Made by a program: the position numbers and the translations under genes. From positions 174,235 to 238,234 of the forward strand of contig DBBP01000024.1 of assembly GCA_002292285.1 (NCBI GenBank): a stretch of DNA of 64,000 nucleotides, written 5' to 3'. Below the pieces are notes generated by a model, which saw only the letters and a list, made by a program, of their open reading frames with translations, was not told where the DNA came from and did not search any database. The DNA is from Proteobacteria bacterium UBA981 (GTDB lineage Bacteria; Pseudomonadota; Gammaproteobacteria; Ga0077536). Positions 43,652-52,788 of this stretch are shown here, piece by piece (positions within the stretch are counted from its first letter, which is position 1; the number at the start of each line of letters is the position of its first letter).

Positions 43652-44689
43652 ATGCGTGCCGCAGTTTTCCATCGGCCCGGTGAGCAGCTCACGGTCGAAC
43701 AGGTGCCGGTCCCGGAAGCGGCGGCCGATGAGGTCATCATCGCCGTCAAGAGCTGTGGCATTTGCGGCTCGGATTTGCACATGGCGGAAGTGCACGCCGC
43801 GGATGGCGGCATGGCGCCATTACCACCTGGTGCGGTCATGGGCCATGAGTTCTGCGGTGAAGTGGTCGAAGTTGGCAGTGCTGCGGCGAAGTCCTTCAAA
43901 GCCGGACAGCGGGTAACGGCGCTGCCTTTTATTGCCTGCGGAACATGCCTGGCCTGTTTGTCCGGCAACGGCCATCGCTGCGCTAGCGTTCGGTCTGTAG
44001 GACTGGGCCAGGAACCTGGTGGTTACGCCGAGTTCGTGCGCGTCGGCAGCAGCGACACGCTGCACCTGCCGACCGGCGTTGACTGGCAGTTTGGCGCGTT
44101 GGTCGAACCGTTGGCCGTCGCGCTGCACGGTGTGCACGCCGCGCGCCTCAGCCCCGGCGAGAATGTATTGATCATGGGGGCTGGGCCAATCGGTCTCGCC
44201 ACCGCGTTGTGGTGTCGATACTTTGGCGCTCAACACGTGGTGGTGTCTGATCGCGTACCTGAGCGCCTTGCCCTGGCTGAGCGGCTTGGTGCTACTGCAA
44301 GCGTCAACGCGACCAGCGAAGATGTGATTGGTAGCTTCAAACGGCACGCCGGACGTCGCCCCGACGTGGTCATCGAATGCATCGGGCTACCGGGAACCCA
44401 GCAACTAGCGATGAACTACGCGCCAACCGGCGGACGGATTGTGATTGTTGGGGTGTGCATGGCGGCCGATACCATTGTTCCGGTCAAGGCCATTACCAAA
44501 GAGCTGCAGGTTAATTACGTTTTTTGTTATCGACGCCAGGACTTTCAGTTGACCCTCGATTTACTCGACCGTGAGATTATCAATCCCGAGGCGATGTTGA
44601 CGCGTAGCGTCACGTTCGCGGAGTTCCCGCAAGCATTTGAATCATTGAAGAGCGATAAATCTGCCTGCAAGGTCATGTTGACGCCATAG
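43652..44689 (+). CDS. Zinc-dependent medium-chain alcohol dehydrogenase
   Basis: 345 residues. Catalytic zinc site CGICGSD and GHEFCGEVVEVG; structural zinc loop CGTCLACLSGNGHRC; NAD(P) site VLIMGAGPIGLATALWC. The pattern resembles threonine/butanediol dehydrogenases. It directly follows the dienelactone hydrolase gene, so an operon is likely. Substrate not assignable. Confidence 0.87.
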   Translation: MRAAVFHRPGEQLTVEQVPVPEAAADEVIIAVKSCGICGSDLHMAEVHAADGGMAPLPPGAVMGHEFCGEVVEVGSAAAKSFKAGQRVTALPFIACGTCLACLSGNGHRCASVRSVGLGQEPGGYAEFVRVGSSDTLHLPTGVDWQFGALVEPLAVALHGVHAARLSPGENVLIMGAGPIGLATALWCRYFGAQHVVVSDRVPERLALAERLGATASVNATSEDVIGSFKRHAGRRPDVVIECIGLPGTQQLAMNYAPTGGRIVIVGVCMAADTIVPVKAITKELQVNYVFCYRRQDFQLTLDLLDREIINPEAMLTRSVTFAEFPQAFESLKSDKSACKVMLTP

Positions 44690-44776
44690 TGCGTTGGCGC
44701 GTGGCGACTGGCGAGCGTAAGGCGCTGCCCGTGTCACTGTCGCCCGGTCTCAATTACCACTCGGAAGCGCACCCCC

Positions 44777-45652
44777 ATGGCTGACTCTGCCTATCCCGAC
44801 TTCGTTGCTACTTACTGGCTCCACGCTGGCAAGGTCGTGCCGCTCGGACTACCGGAAGAAGAAGCCAGTCCACACGATTTTCGCGCGCGAGCGGAGGCTG
44901 CCGCGGCCGCCGGGTTTCGTGGCATCGGCATGATGCATTCAGATTTGATGCGCGTGCGCTCGAATTATAGTTTCGCGGACATGAAGGCGATCCTCGCTGA
45001 CTGCGGCCTGATCCATCTCGAGTTTGAATTTCTGGTCGGTTGGCTGGAGGACGGTGCGAACGGCACGCAAGCCGAGCGCGTATTCACCGAGTTGCTCAGT
45101 GCCGCGGATGCACTCGGTGCGCGCCACATCAAAGTGGGGCCGGATATGGACGCGCGTGATTGGCCGCTGGAGCACATGCTTGAACGGTTCACTTCGTTGT
45201 GCGCGCGTGCGGCCGAAGTCGGCACCGGCATCGTGCTTGAGCCGATGCCATGGAGCAATGTCGCAACAGTCAGCCAGGCAGTTGAGCTGGTTGGCGGGGC
45301 GAACTGTGACAACGGAGGCTTGCTGATCGACATCTGGCACATGGCGCGCGGTGGCAACGCGTATACAGATGTGGCGAGCATTCCGTCCGGACTGATCCAT
45401 CATCTGGAAATTAACGATGCCGCGAGTGAACTCGTCGGCAGCATGTTCGAGGATACGGTCAATCAGCGCTTGCATTGCGGACGCGGCGCATTCGATGTGC
45501 CCGCGTTCCTGCACGCCGTTCAGACGCAGGGCTATCGGGGACCAGTGGGCATCGAAATCCTGTCTGCTGTAGAACGCGAGCGGCCCTATCCGGATGTTCT
45601 ACAAGATGCTATCGCCTGTGCTCGCGCGCAGTACGACGCTATAACGACCTAA
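44777..45652 (+). CDS. Sugar phosphate isomerase/epimerase-like TIM-barrel protein
   Basis: 291 residues with the AP-endonuclease-2 barrel: LAEAGFRGIG-like AAAAAGFRGIGMMHSDLMRV, GIVLEPMPWSN (metal Glu), GLLIDIWHMARGG (Asp/His), IHHLEINDAA (His/Glu) and GPVGIEILS (Glu). These ligands define the divalent metal site of the superfamily. Family members include xylose-type isomerases and dehydratases acting on ring products. It sits 20 bases before the acyl-CoA dehydrogenase gene. Confidence 0.85.
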   Translation: MADSAYPDFVATYWLHAGKVVPLGLPEEEASPHDFRARAEAAAAAGFRGIGMMHSDLMRVRSNYSFADMKAILADCGLIHLEFEFLVGWLEDGANGTQAERVFTELLSAADALGARHIKVGPDMDARDWPLEHMLERFTSLCARAAEVGTGIVLEPMPWSNVATVSQAVELVGGANCDNGGLLIDIWHMARGGNAYTDVASIPSGLIHHLEINDAASELVGSMFEDTVNQRLHCGRGAFDVPAFLHAVQTQGYRGPVGIEILSAVERERPYPDVLQDAIACARAQYDAITT

Positions 45653-45672
45653 ACCCTAACCAGGCACAACAG

Positions 45673-46845
45673 ATGTTTTTCGAAGCGGTTCCGTCGCCCC
45701 ATTTTTTCAGCACCGAGCACGAGCAGTTCCGCGACGCCTTGCGTGCGTTCGTTAGTAAGGAAATCACACCGTTTGTGCACGCCTGGGACGAAGCTGGCGG
45801 GTTTCCGCGCGAGCTTTATAAAAAGGCCGGCGAACTTGGTGTGCTTGGTGTGGGTTTCCCGGAGCAGTACGGCGGTACGCCGGGTGATGAGTTTTACAAA
45901 ATCATCGCCGGTGAAGAGATTGCGCGCGCGGGCAGCGGCGGCGTGAGTGCGGCACTGTACTCGCACGGTATTGGCTTGCCACCCATCCTCGCAGCCGGAA
46001 GCGAGGACTTGAAGCAGCGCGTGGTGCCGCCGGTTCTAGCGGGCGAGAAGATTTCGGCGCTGGCTATCAGTGAACCCTCAGGTGGCTCGGACGTCGCGAA
46101 TCTGCGCACGACCGCGATTCGCGACGGCGATGATTTCATTCTCAATGGCGAGAAAACGTTTATCACCTCCGGGATGCGGGCTGATTTTATTACCACCGCG
46201 GTACGTACCGACCCATCGACCAAAGGGCCTGGCGGGATATCCCTGATCGTTGTTGAGGGAGAGCCTGCGGGCCTGGAACGGAGCGAGCTCGACAAAATGG
46301 GCTGGTGGTCATCAGATACGGCGACACTTCGTTTTACGGACTGCCGAATCCCGGCGGGAAATCTTGTCGGAACGGAGAATGAGGGCTTTAAATCCATCAT
46401 GCTGAACTTCAACTCGGAGCGACTCGCGCTTTCCGTGATGGCCTGTACGTTTGCGCAAGTGTGCCTGGACGAGGCGGTGGAATGGGCGCGCAGCCGCCAG
46501 ACGTTCGGACAACCCCTGGCCCAGCGCCAGGTTATTCGCCACAAGTTGGTCGATATGGCAATGCGCGTCGACGCGGCACGTACGCTGACCTACGAGCTTG
46601 CAGATTGTGTGCAAAACCAGCGCGGTAGTGCGACCGAGATGGTTGCGCGCACGAGTATGTTGAAGGTGGCTACGGCACAGGCCATGCAATTTTGCGCTGA
46701 CACAGCCGTACAAATACTCGGTGGCATGGGCTACATGCGCGGGACCCGCGCAGAGCGCATTTATCGTGAAGTTAAAGTGATGATGATTGGTGGCGGCTCG
46801 GAGGAAATCATGAAAGATCTGGCCGCGCGACAATTGGGAATTTAG
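45673..46845 (+). CDS. Acyl-CoA dehydrogenase
   Basis: 390 residues from ATG at 45673; sequence upstream in the frame overlaps the isomerase gene and is not used. Motifs are ALAISEPSGGSDVANLRTTA (FAD/substrate), FILNGEKTFITSG, RQTFGQPLAQRQVIRHKLVD, QILGGMGYMRGTRAERIYR and the C-terminal MIGGGSEEIMKDL, whose glutamate is the usual base position. It oxidises an acyl-CoA to the enoyl-CoA, passing electrons to ETF. With badH/badI nearby, an alicyclic acyl-CoA substrate is possible but unproven. Confidence 0.9.
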   Translation: MFFEAVPSPHFFSTEHEQFRDALRAFVSKEITPFVHAWDEAGGFPRELYKKAGELGVLGVGFPEQYGGTPGDEFYKIIAGEEIARAGSGGVSAALYSHGIGLPPILAAGSEDLKQRVVPPVLAGEKISALAISEPSGGSDVANLRTTAIRDGDDFILNGEKTFITSGMRADFITTAVRTDPSTKGPGGISLIVVEGEPAGLERSELDKMGWWSSDTATLRFTDCRIPAGNLVGTENEGFKSIMLNFNSERLALSVMACTFAQVCLDEAVEWARSRQTFGQPLAQRQVIRHKLVDMAMRVDAARTLTYELADCVQNQRGSATEMVARTSMLKVATAQAMQFCADTAVQILGGMGYMRGTRAERIYREVKVMMIGGGSEEIMKDLAARQLGI

Positions 46846-46862
46846 ATGACCAGGAGTACCGC

Positions 46863-47555
46863 ATGAGTTCTGACGACTTATTCCCGATTGATCTAGCGAG
46901 CGTCAATCATGTGATGAGCACTACGCGTAGTGTGCGTATGCGCCTGGACGTTGAGCGCGAGGTCCCCAGAGAGCTTATCAACGAGGCGCTCGAGATTGCG
47001 CTGCAGGCACCAACCGGAGCAAACACTCAAACCTGGCGTTTCATGATGGTCACGCGCCCCGATCTACGCGCGAAGATCGCGGACTATTATCGCCAGGGAG
47101 CGGAACTCTATGCGGCCGGCAAAACCGGGCTCACGCGGACTGGCGTTACCGCTGCTCGCGAGTATGAAAGCAACGACATGCGCCAGAGTCAGCGCGAGGC
47201 CATGATCAAATCGGCCGGCTTTTTGATGGCGAACATGGAGCGTGTACCGCTACTCATTATCCCCTGCATCGAAGGGCGTTTCGAAACTGATGATGTTTTC
47301 ACGCAAGCTTCCATGTGGGGCTCGATTATGCCGGCTACCTGGTCGCTGATGATGGCGCTGCGCGCACGGCGTGTCGCGAGCTCCTGGACGTCGCTGCATC
47401 TGCTGTTCGAACGCGAGATTTCCGAGCTGCTTGGCATCCCGGACAATTACACTCAGGCCGCCCTCCTGCCGGTTGCGTGGCTGACCGGGGGCGACCTGAA
47501 ACCGGCGAAGCGTTTACCGCTATCCGAGGTCAGTCATTGGGATCACTGGGAGTAG
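46863..47555 (+). CDS. Nitroreductase-family flavoprotein
   Basis: 230 residues with the FMN core TTRSVRMRLDVEREVPRELI, LQAPTGANTQTWRFMMVT and the C-terminal LLGIPDNYTQAALLPVAWLTG. It probably uses NAD(P)H to reduce nitro groups, quinones or related substrates, or acts in CoA-linked ring metabolism. An AGGAG ribosome site precedes the ATG, 17 bases after the acyl-CoA dehydrogenase gene, indicating one operon. Confidence 0.85.
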   Translation: MSSDDLFPIDLASVNHVMSTTRSVRMRLDVEREVPRELINEALEIALQAPTGANTQTWRFMMVTRPDLRAKIADYYRQGAELYAAGKTGLTRTGVTAAREYESNDMRQSQREAMIKSAGFLMANMERVPLLIIPCIEGRFETDDVFTQASMWGSIMPATWSLMMALRARRVASSWTSLHLLFEREISELLGIPDNYTQAALLPVAWLTGGDLKPAKRLPLSEVSHWDHWE

Positions 47556-47720
47556 CAGTCCAGAAGCTGCTGGGGCCCGGATCGGCTCGGCACTACAGAG
47601 TGCCCAGCAGCCCCTGCGCAGCACGGAAATCGAACTCCACGCATATCACTTGCCGGTCGGGTTGCGTAAACTGCGCCCCCTGAACTTTTGAGCGCCGGAG
47701 GCGCGAATTGCGGCGACGCC

Positions 47721-48977
47721 ATGCGCTCTGCTTCACCATCCCCAACGCGACGCCACGACGGCAAATTAATTCTCGCGCTGCTCGCTACCAGCCTGGGGCT
47801 GGCCTACGGCGTGTGGTATGCATACAGCGTTATTCTCGTTGCCTTGCTCGATGAATTTGGCTGGAGCCGTTCCGTTCTGGCCGGCGCATTTTCGCTGTTT
47901 GCCGTTGTGCAAGGACTGAGCAATCCCATCCTGGGTCACTTATGCGACCGCTTTCATCCCGCCTTGCTAATGGCCTGCGGCGGCGTTGTGCTCGGTGCGG
48001 CATTGCTCGCCGACAGTTGGATTTCTCAACCCTGGCATCTTTATCTCGGCTTCGGATTCATGACCGCTCTTGCAGTGGCCACCTGTGGCTGGACGCCGGC
48101 TGTAGTGCAGGTCCAGCGACGCTTCCAGCATCGCCTCGGACTTGCGCTCGGTATCGTCGGATCCGGTATCGGCGTCGGCATGTTGGTCGTTGTGCCACTG
48201 GTGCAGTATTTGATCGACGCCTACGGTTGGCGCTTCGCCTTTCGTGCGCTGGCTATTCTGTGTAGCGGTATGATCGTTCCGAGTGCGCTGTATTTGTACT
48301 TTGTGGTCCCCGCGCACGTCCGATTGCGTGATCGCCAGCCCGACGCACCAATCGATCCACGCGCTTCGGTTACCGTTCGCCAAGCGACGCGGATGGCACC
48401 GTTCTGGTTGATGGTGGTCGCGTATTTTTGCGGCAGCGTGTGCTCGCAAACGTTACATGTTCATCAAGTGGTGTTTCTCGTTGACCACGGCATTGCGGCA
48501 ATTACTGCGGCGAGTGTCGTGGGGCTGGTCGGGGCGTCCAGCGTGGTCGGAAAAACTGGCGGGGGATGGCTTTCCGATCGGATCGAACGTGAAGTCGTAT
48601 TCGTCGCCGGCATCGCCATTCTGGTGTCGAGCATTTACGTGCTGCATTTGGCCGGCAAGCATGGCTCAGTGCCCTTGTCCTACCTGTTCGCGGTGATGCT
48701 TGGCGTCGGCTACTCCGCCACGGCCACCCTCGTGCCAGCGATGGTTAGCGATCGCTTCCGCGGGCCCAATTTCGGTTCCATTCTGGGCGTTGGCTTACTT
48801 GGCAGTGCAATGGGCAGCGCAACCGGGCCCTGGCTGGCTGGCCATTTGTTTGATTTGACGGGTAGCTATTCGCTGCCGTTTTTAATCGCTGCTGTCAGCG
48901 GTGTGTTGTCCGGCGCTGCCGCCTGGATCGCGCGCGGGCTGCGCCGCCGGCCCGCTGGGTTGGGGACACCGACCTGA
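47721..48977 (+). CDS. MFS transporter
   Basis: 418 residues from ATG at 47721; upstream in-frame TTG at 47688 is less likely. Twelve hydrophobic segments, among them LILALLATSLGLAYGVWYAY, AAITAASVVGLVGASSVVGK and LPFLIAAVSGVLSGAAAWIA, with the MFS loop GHLCDRFHP. A carboxylate or monocarboxylate-type carrier of the inner membrane is suggested by overall look only. Same direction as the preceding catabolic run, 165 bases after the nitroreductase gene. Confidence 0.87.
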   Translation: MRSASPSPTRRHDGKLILALLATSLGLAYGVWYAYSVILVALLDEFGWSRSVLAGAFSLFAVVQGLSNPILGHLCDRFHPALLMACGGVVLGAALLADSWISQPWHLYLGFGFMTALAVATCGWTPAVVQVQRRFQHRLGLALGIVGSGIGVGMLVVVPLVQYLIDAYGWRFAFRALAILCSGMIVPSALYLYFVVPAHVRLRDRQPDAPIDPRASVTVRQATRMAPFWLMVVAYFCGSVCSQTLHVHQVVFLVDHGIAAITAASVVGLVGASSVVGKTGGGWLSDRIEREVVFVAGIAILVSSIYVLHLAGKHGSVPLSYLFAVMLGVGYSATATLVPAMVSDRFRGPNFGSILGVGLLGSAMGSATGPWLAGHLFDLTGSYSLPFLIAAVSGVLSGAAAWIARGLRRRPAGLGTPT

Positions 48978-49147
48978 TCAACTGTGGAGTCGGGAGCGCT
49001 CCTCGGGCAATAATGCCGCTACAATTTTTTACCGATCTGACTTGTCATCAAGATGACTGCCACAGCGGTCGTGGCGTTATGGTACGAACCCGTCCAAATT
49101 TTTGACACGGATGGAACGGTTAACTTTCGATACCCAAGGGAGACCCT

Positions 49148-49933
49148 ATGAAACTGGATTCATCCGTATCTGCCGTTATTACCGGCGGTGCATCAGGACT
49201 CGGCGCGGCTACCGCGCGTCTGCTTGCCGAGCAAGGCGTCAAGGTGGCATTGCTTGATCTCAACGTTGAAGCCGGCGAAGCGCTGGCCAGCGAGCTCGGC
49301 GGAGTGTTCTGCAAAGTCAACGTGACTTCTCAGGAAGATTGCGAAGCGGGCTTCGCTAAAGCGCGTGAGGCCATCGGTCAGGAACGCATTCTGGTTAACT
49401 GCGCCGGTACTGGTAACGCCTTTAAGACCGCCGGGCGGGACAAGAAAACGGGTGCTATCAAGACTTTCCCGATGGAGGCCTTTGAGTTGATTGTGCAAAT
49501 CAATCTGCTCGGTACGTTTCGCTGTATCGCGATATCCGCTGCGGGCATGATGACGCTTGACCCGGTCGACGAGTACGGCGAGCGCGGCGCGATTGTTAAC
49601 ACCGCAAGTGTCGCAGCTGAGGACGGCCAGATGGGACAGGCGTCTTATTCAGCCTCCAAAGCGGGTGTCGTTGGCATGACCTTACCAATCGCTCGGGATT
49701 TGATGAGCGAGGGTATTCGTGTCAATACGATTATGCCGGGTATCTTTGATACCCCGTTGCTGCAGGGGGCACCAGATAACGTCAAAAATGCGCTGGCGGC
49801 ATCCGTGCCGTTTCCCAAGCGTCTCGGCGTACCGCCGGAATTCGCGCATCTGGCCGTGACAATGGTCGAGAATGGTTATTTCAACGGCGAAAGTGTGCGT
49901 CTCGATGGCGCCATCAGAATGGCGCCGCGTTAA
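49148..49933 (+). CDS. SDR dehydrogenase, 3-hydroxyacyl-CoA dehydrogenase type II-like
   Basis: 261 residues. NAD motif TGGASGLGAATARLLAEQG, LVNCAGTGNA (NNAG position), and catalytic Ser/Tyr/Lys in IVNTASVAAEDGQMGQASYSASKAGVV. ARDLMSEGIRVNTIMPGIFDTP and the C-terminal EFAHLAVTMVENGYFNGESV match the HSD10 group, which oxidises 3-hydroxyacyl-CoA esters or short steroids. GGGAGA ribosome site. A strong hairpin lies just after the stop. Confidence 0.88.
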   Translation: MKLDSSVSAVITGGASGLGAATARLLAEQGVKVALLDLNVEAGEALASELGGVFCKVNVTSQEDCEAGFAKAREAIGQERILVNCAGTGNAFKTAGRDKKTGAIKTFPMEAFELIVQINLLGTFRCIAISAAGMMTLDPVDEYGERGAIVNTASVAAEDGQMGQASYSASKAGVVGMTLPIARDLMSEGIRVNTIMPGIFDTPLLQGAPDNVKNALAASVPFPKRLGVPPEFAHLAVTMVENGYFNGESVRLDGAIRMAPR

Positions 49934-49952
49934 GCTCCAGCGGCACGCAGCA

Positions 49953-49978
49953 GGTCGGTAACCACTCGGTTACCGACC
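49953..49978. terminator. Strong hairpin between convergent SDR and badI genes
   Basis: Perfect 11-base arms GGTCGGTAACC (49953-49963) and GGTTACCGACC (49968-49978) with a four-base loop lie between two convergent stops. It can act in both directions, although no clear T-run follows. Confidence 0.75.
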
Positions 49979-50005
49979 GCCATGATCTACGCGTCGCCAG
50001 GCGCG

Positions 50006-50803
50006 CTATTTGTAATACTTCATAAAATCCGGTGCGCGCTTCTCATTGAGTGCGTTCACACCTTCCTGGGATTCCTCGGTGTTGTAATACAAACGCAGCG
50101 CCTGCATCGCCAGCCCGCCGATGCCACGAATCGATTCGGTGTCGGCATTAAAGCTTTTCTTCGCCAGTGCAATTGCAGTCGGGCTGCGTTCGTTGATATC
50201 TGCGCACCATGAAGCCACTTCTGCGTCGAGCTGGTCATCGGGCACGACGGCGTTACACAAACCCATCGCGAGGGCTTCGGGAGCCGAATAGCGTCGGCAC
50301 AGATACCACATCTCCCGGGCTTTCTTTTCGCCTACCACGCGGGCCAGGTAGCAAGTACCGAAGCCTGGATCGACGGAACCCATTTTGGGACCGACCTGGC
50401 CGAAAATAGCGTTTTCCGAGGCAACTGTGAGGTCGCAGATTGCGGCGAGCACATTGCCGCCCCCGATCGCGTAGCCGCGCACCTTGGCGATGACAGGTTT
50501 AGGGACGTCACGTATGGCTGAATGCAATTCGTCCACCGGCATGCCAACCGGGCCACGGGCGTCGTTGTCGCCGTATTGACCGCCACCATGATCGGACTGA
50601 TCGCCGCCAGTACAAAACGCCTTTTCTCCAGCGCCGGTAAAAATGATGGAACCGATGTCCTTGTCCCAACCAGCAGTGAGGAAAGCGTCCAGCAGTTCCA
50701 CCACCGTACGTGGACGAAACGCGTTGTATTTCTCCGGACGATTAATACAGATGGTCGCGGTGCGGCCATCGACGGTGTAGATCAAGTCTTCATATTTTTT
50801 CAC
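50006..50803 (-). CDS. badI: 2-Ketocyclohexanecarboxyl-CoA hydrolase (BadI), crotonase superfamily
   Basis: 265 residues from GTG at 50803 (GGGGAG upstream). The crotonase fold is in the MenB/BadI branch: NRPEKYNAFRPRTVVEL, FTGAGEKAFCTGGDQSDHGG, MPVDELHSAIRDVPKPVIAK, GYAIGGGNVLAAICDLTVAS and IFGQVGPKMGSVDPGFGT are very close to the Rhodopseudomonas BadI sequence as I recall it. BadI opens the ring of 2-ketocyclohexane-1-carboxyl-CoA hydrolytically to pimelyl-CoA. The badH-like gene immediately upstream supports this over a naphthoate synthase role. Confidence 0.85.
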   Translation of the reverse strand: MKKYEDLIYTVDGRTATICINRPEKYNAFRPRTVVELLDAFLTAGWDKDIGSIIFTGAGEKAFCTGGDQSDHGGGQYGDNDARGPVGMPVDELHSAIRDVPKPVIAKVRGYAIGGGNVLAAICDLTVASENAIFGQVGPKMGSVDPGFGTCYLARVVGEKKAREMWYLCRRYSAPEALAMGLCNAVVPDDQLDAEVASWCADINERSPTAIALAKKSFNADTESIRGIGGLAMQALRLYYNTEESQEGVNALNEKRAPDFMKYYK

Positions 50804-50945
50804 GGATTCTCCCCGGTTAGATACGCCGTAGTGGCGATTTGAGATAACTACATTGTGCCGTAGCGCGCTGCCGCGAAGCTGCACGCCCAGCGTTGTTTTC
50901 GTCGCAGTGCGCGCTGATTTCTCTGATCAACGCGTGGTCGCTCCC

Positions 50946-51743
50946 TCAACCGATCATCGAATATCCACCGCTCACGCTCATCACCTGCCCGGTGACATGA
51001 CCTGCAGCAGCGTTCGAAGCGAGAAACAATACGGCATTGGCTACTTCGTGCGGACGACCTATTTTCTTCAGTGGCAAGGATTTGGCGACCTTTTCCAGCT
51101 GCTCAGCAGTAAACATCGAATCCTTGTTAACCCACATGCTGTTGCTGCCAATTTCTTCGTCATCGGCCGGAATCGTAACGCCGGGGCAGACGACATTGCA
51201 GCGAATACCGTTACGGCCGTTTTCTTTGGCGACGGTTTTCATGAAGCTGTTGATGCCGGCTTTCATGGCGCCATAAACCGCTTCACGAGATTCCCCCTGG
51301 CGGCTGGCGTCCGAGCTGATCGAGACTATCGAGCCGCTATTGGCAGGGGCCATGATAGACAGGGCGGTGTACGTACAATTCAGTACGCCGACGAAATTAA
51401 TGTCGATAATTTTTCGCCAGAAATCGGGTGTCGTTTGCGTGAAAAACATCAGATCGTCCCAGCCGACGTTGTTGATCAGGACATCAACCGTGCCGGACAA
51501 ATCGACAGCGCGCTGGAACATCGCCTCAACCTGATCGAGCTGCGTGACGTCACAGGCGACAACTTCTATCGCTGCCGCGCCAGCGGCGCGAGCTTCTTCG
51601 GCAACGATTTCCGCCTGGACGGTGTCGATGTCTCCAAGCACGATACGCGCGCCCTCACGTGCGAAACCGAGCGTGATAGCGCGACCTATGTTTGATGCGC
51701 CGCCAGTAACAATGACGGACTTGTCGGTAAATTCCAGATCCAT
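50946..51743 (-). CDS. badH: SDR dehydrogenase, probable 2-hydroxycyclohexanecarboxyl-CoA dehydrogenase (BadH)
   Basis: 265 residues. NAD site TGGASNIGRAITLGFAREG, LINNVGWDDLMFF, and catalytic Ser/Tyr/Lys in IVSISSDASRQGESREAVYGAMKAG. The NNVGWD and CPGVTIPADDEEI segments fit the BadH group, which oxidises 2-hydroxycyclohexanecarboxyl-CoA to the 2-keto ester. GAGGAA precedes the ATG. It lies 142 bases upstream of badI on the same strand. The specific reaction is inferred from the pairing. Confidence 0.8.
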   Translation of the reverse strand: MDLEFTDKSVIVTGGASNIGRAITLGFAREGARIVLGDIDTVQAEIVAEEARAAGAAAIEVVACDVTQLDQVEAMFQRAVDLSGTVDVLINNVGWDDLMFFTQTTPDFWRKIIDINFVGVLNCTYTALSIMAPANSGSIVSISSDASRQGESREAVYGAMKAGINSFMKTVAKENGRNGIRCNVVCPGVTIPADDEEIGSNSMWVNKDSMFTAEQLEKVAKSLPLKKIGRPHEVANAVLFLASNAAAGHVTGQVMSVSGGYSMIG

Positions 51744-51947
51744 ATAAGAGTTCCTCAGGTTAAGCCTGCGTTGTAGGTTGAACGCTGTGAGTTTGCATAC
51801 GGGGATGTCTGGGCCTGCGATGCGCGGCGATGGACGTCCCGGTCAACGGCACCTCTCGCGAGGAGGGCGCTGCGGTGGCTTCGCAGACGCCATGATTGCG
51901 TGTGCAGTAGCGCTGCAAACTAATTTAATTGCGCGTGTGGCGTCGAT

Positions 51948-52586
51948 TCAACCTGCGCGTTTGCCGCTTTTTTGCACAATGCCAAAGAAGTCGCGGTCGC
52001 CACGCGCAACCAGTTCGATCAGGGCGTCGACCATTCTGCGATCGAGCGCATCGGCGGGAATGTCGTAGTTCACATCGCCGAGGGTAAGAATGTTATGCAT
52101 TTGCAGCGTGATCACAGCGGCGTCAGGCACGGCGGTGACTGTGACAAAGGCTGGCACGGCCGCGCTGACTTCGAGCTTGAAGACCGTTGCCGAGGAGACA
52201 CTGCGAAACACCAGACCATGGGCGTAGAGCGACTTGCGCAATGCGTTATGTGTGATTTCGGCCTCCGTCACATGTTTTAAGGCATCACGACCCTGATATT
52301 CGAACGATAAGGTGAAGCCCACACGCTCCTCGGTCGCTTCGTCGGCGACGTGAAACTTCCCCAATCTAAGTGTGCGAATCTTCTCCAGGCCTTCAATCTC
52401 AAACTGGTGTCGAAACTGCAGCGGCGGACTTTCTGCGGCAGCAGCTAACGCGGCAAAGCTGCGACGGGCCTGATTGAGACGAACGTCAACGCCTACAGCT
52501 TTGGCCTGGCGGACGCGCCGCGGTGGGACCAGGCGCGTATCGACACGAGATATTGGGCTAGTGGTGTCGGTTTTATCGGTAGACAT
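51948..52586 (-). CDS. Unrecognised 212-residue protein downstream of a coupled small ORF
   Basis: An N-terminal disordered, basic segment (about 1-45) is followed by a beta-rich core: FRHQFEIEGLEKIRTLRLGK, ERVGFTLSFEYQGRDALKHV, FRSVSSATVFKLEVSAAVPA and FVTVTAVPDAAVITLQMHN, and then a helical tail ALDRRMVDALIELVARGDRD. No signal peptide or membrane segment. I do not recognise the family. Its ATG overlaps the stop of a 56-residue ORF by 14 bases, so the two are translationally coupled; both point away from the sigma-54 promoter region. Confidence 0.75.
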   Translation of the reverse strand: MSTDKTDTTSPISRVDTRLVPPRRVRQAKAVGVDVRLNQARRSFAALAAAAESPPLQFRHQFEIEGLEKIRTLRLGKFHVADEATEERVGFTLSFEYQGRDALKHVTEAEITHNALRKSLYAHGLVFRSVSSATVFKLEVSAAVPAFVTVTAVPDAAVITLQMHNILTLGDVNYDIPADALDRRMVDALIELVARGDRDFFGIVQKSGKRAG

Positions 52587-52743
52587 AGCGGACTCCGTCA
52601 GTTTCTATTTCCGGCACACGGTCGCTGCTACGCACGCGGGCTGCGCGACCGGCGCGTTCAACGGTGTTGAGTATGACCTGCGCCGCAGCCACGCAACAGG
52701 CTTCAATTAGCACTTTAATCATCACCATCGAATCTCGTCTCAT
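52573..52743 (-). CDS. Small 56-residue protein coupled to the 212-residue gene
   Basis: ATG at 52743 (in-frame alternatives at 52728 and 52722). A hydrophobic N-terminal half (MVMIKVLIEACCVAAAQVIL) is followed by a polar half ending EIETDGVRYVYR. The stop overlaps the next gene by 14 bases. It could be membrane-associated. Not a known family; coupling and composition support it as real. Confidence 0.55.
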   Translation of the reverse strand: MRRDSMVMIKVLIEACCVAAAQVILNTVERAGRAARVRSSDRVPEIETDGVRYVYR

Positions 52744-52773
52744 GGCCACCCGTGGCGCTCAAGTGCCCGTTTA

Positions 52774-52788
52774 CGTCACCTTGTGACG
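52774..52788. promoter_or_regulatory. Upstream inverted repeat, probable activator site 1
   Basis: Arms CGTCAC (52774-52779) and GTGACG (52783-52788) with three bases between. It shares the GTCAC/GTGAC core with site 2 (in opposite arm order), about 86 bases further from the sigma-54 promoter. Confidence 0.5.

Noticed and set aside
50006..50803. Naphthoate synthase (menB)
   Set aside because: Sequence segments are closer to BadI as remembered, and it is paired with a badH-like SDR; no men genes are near.
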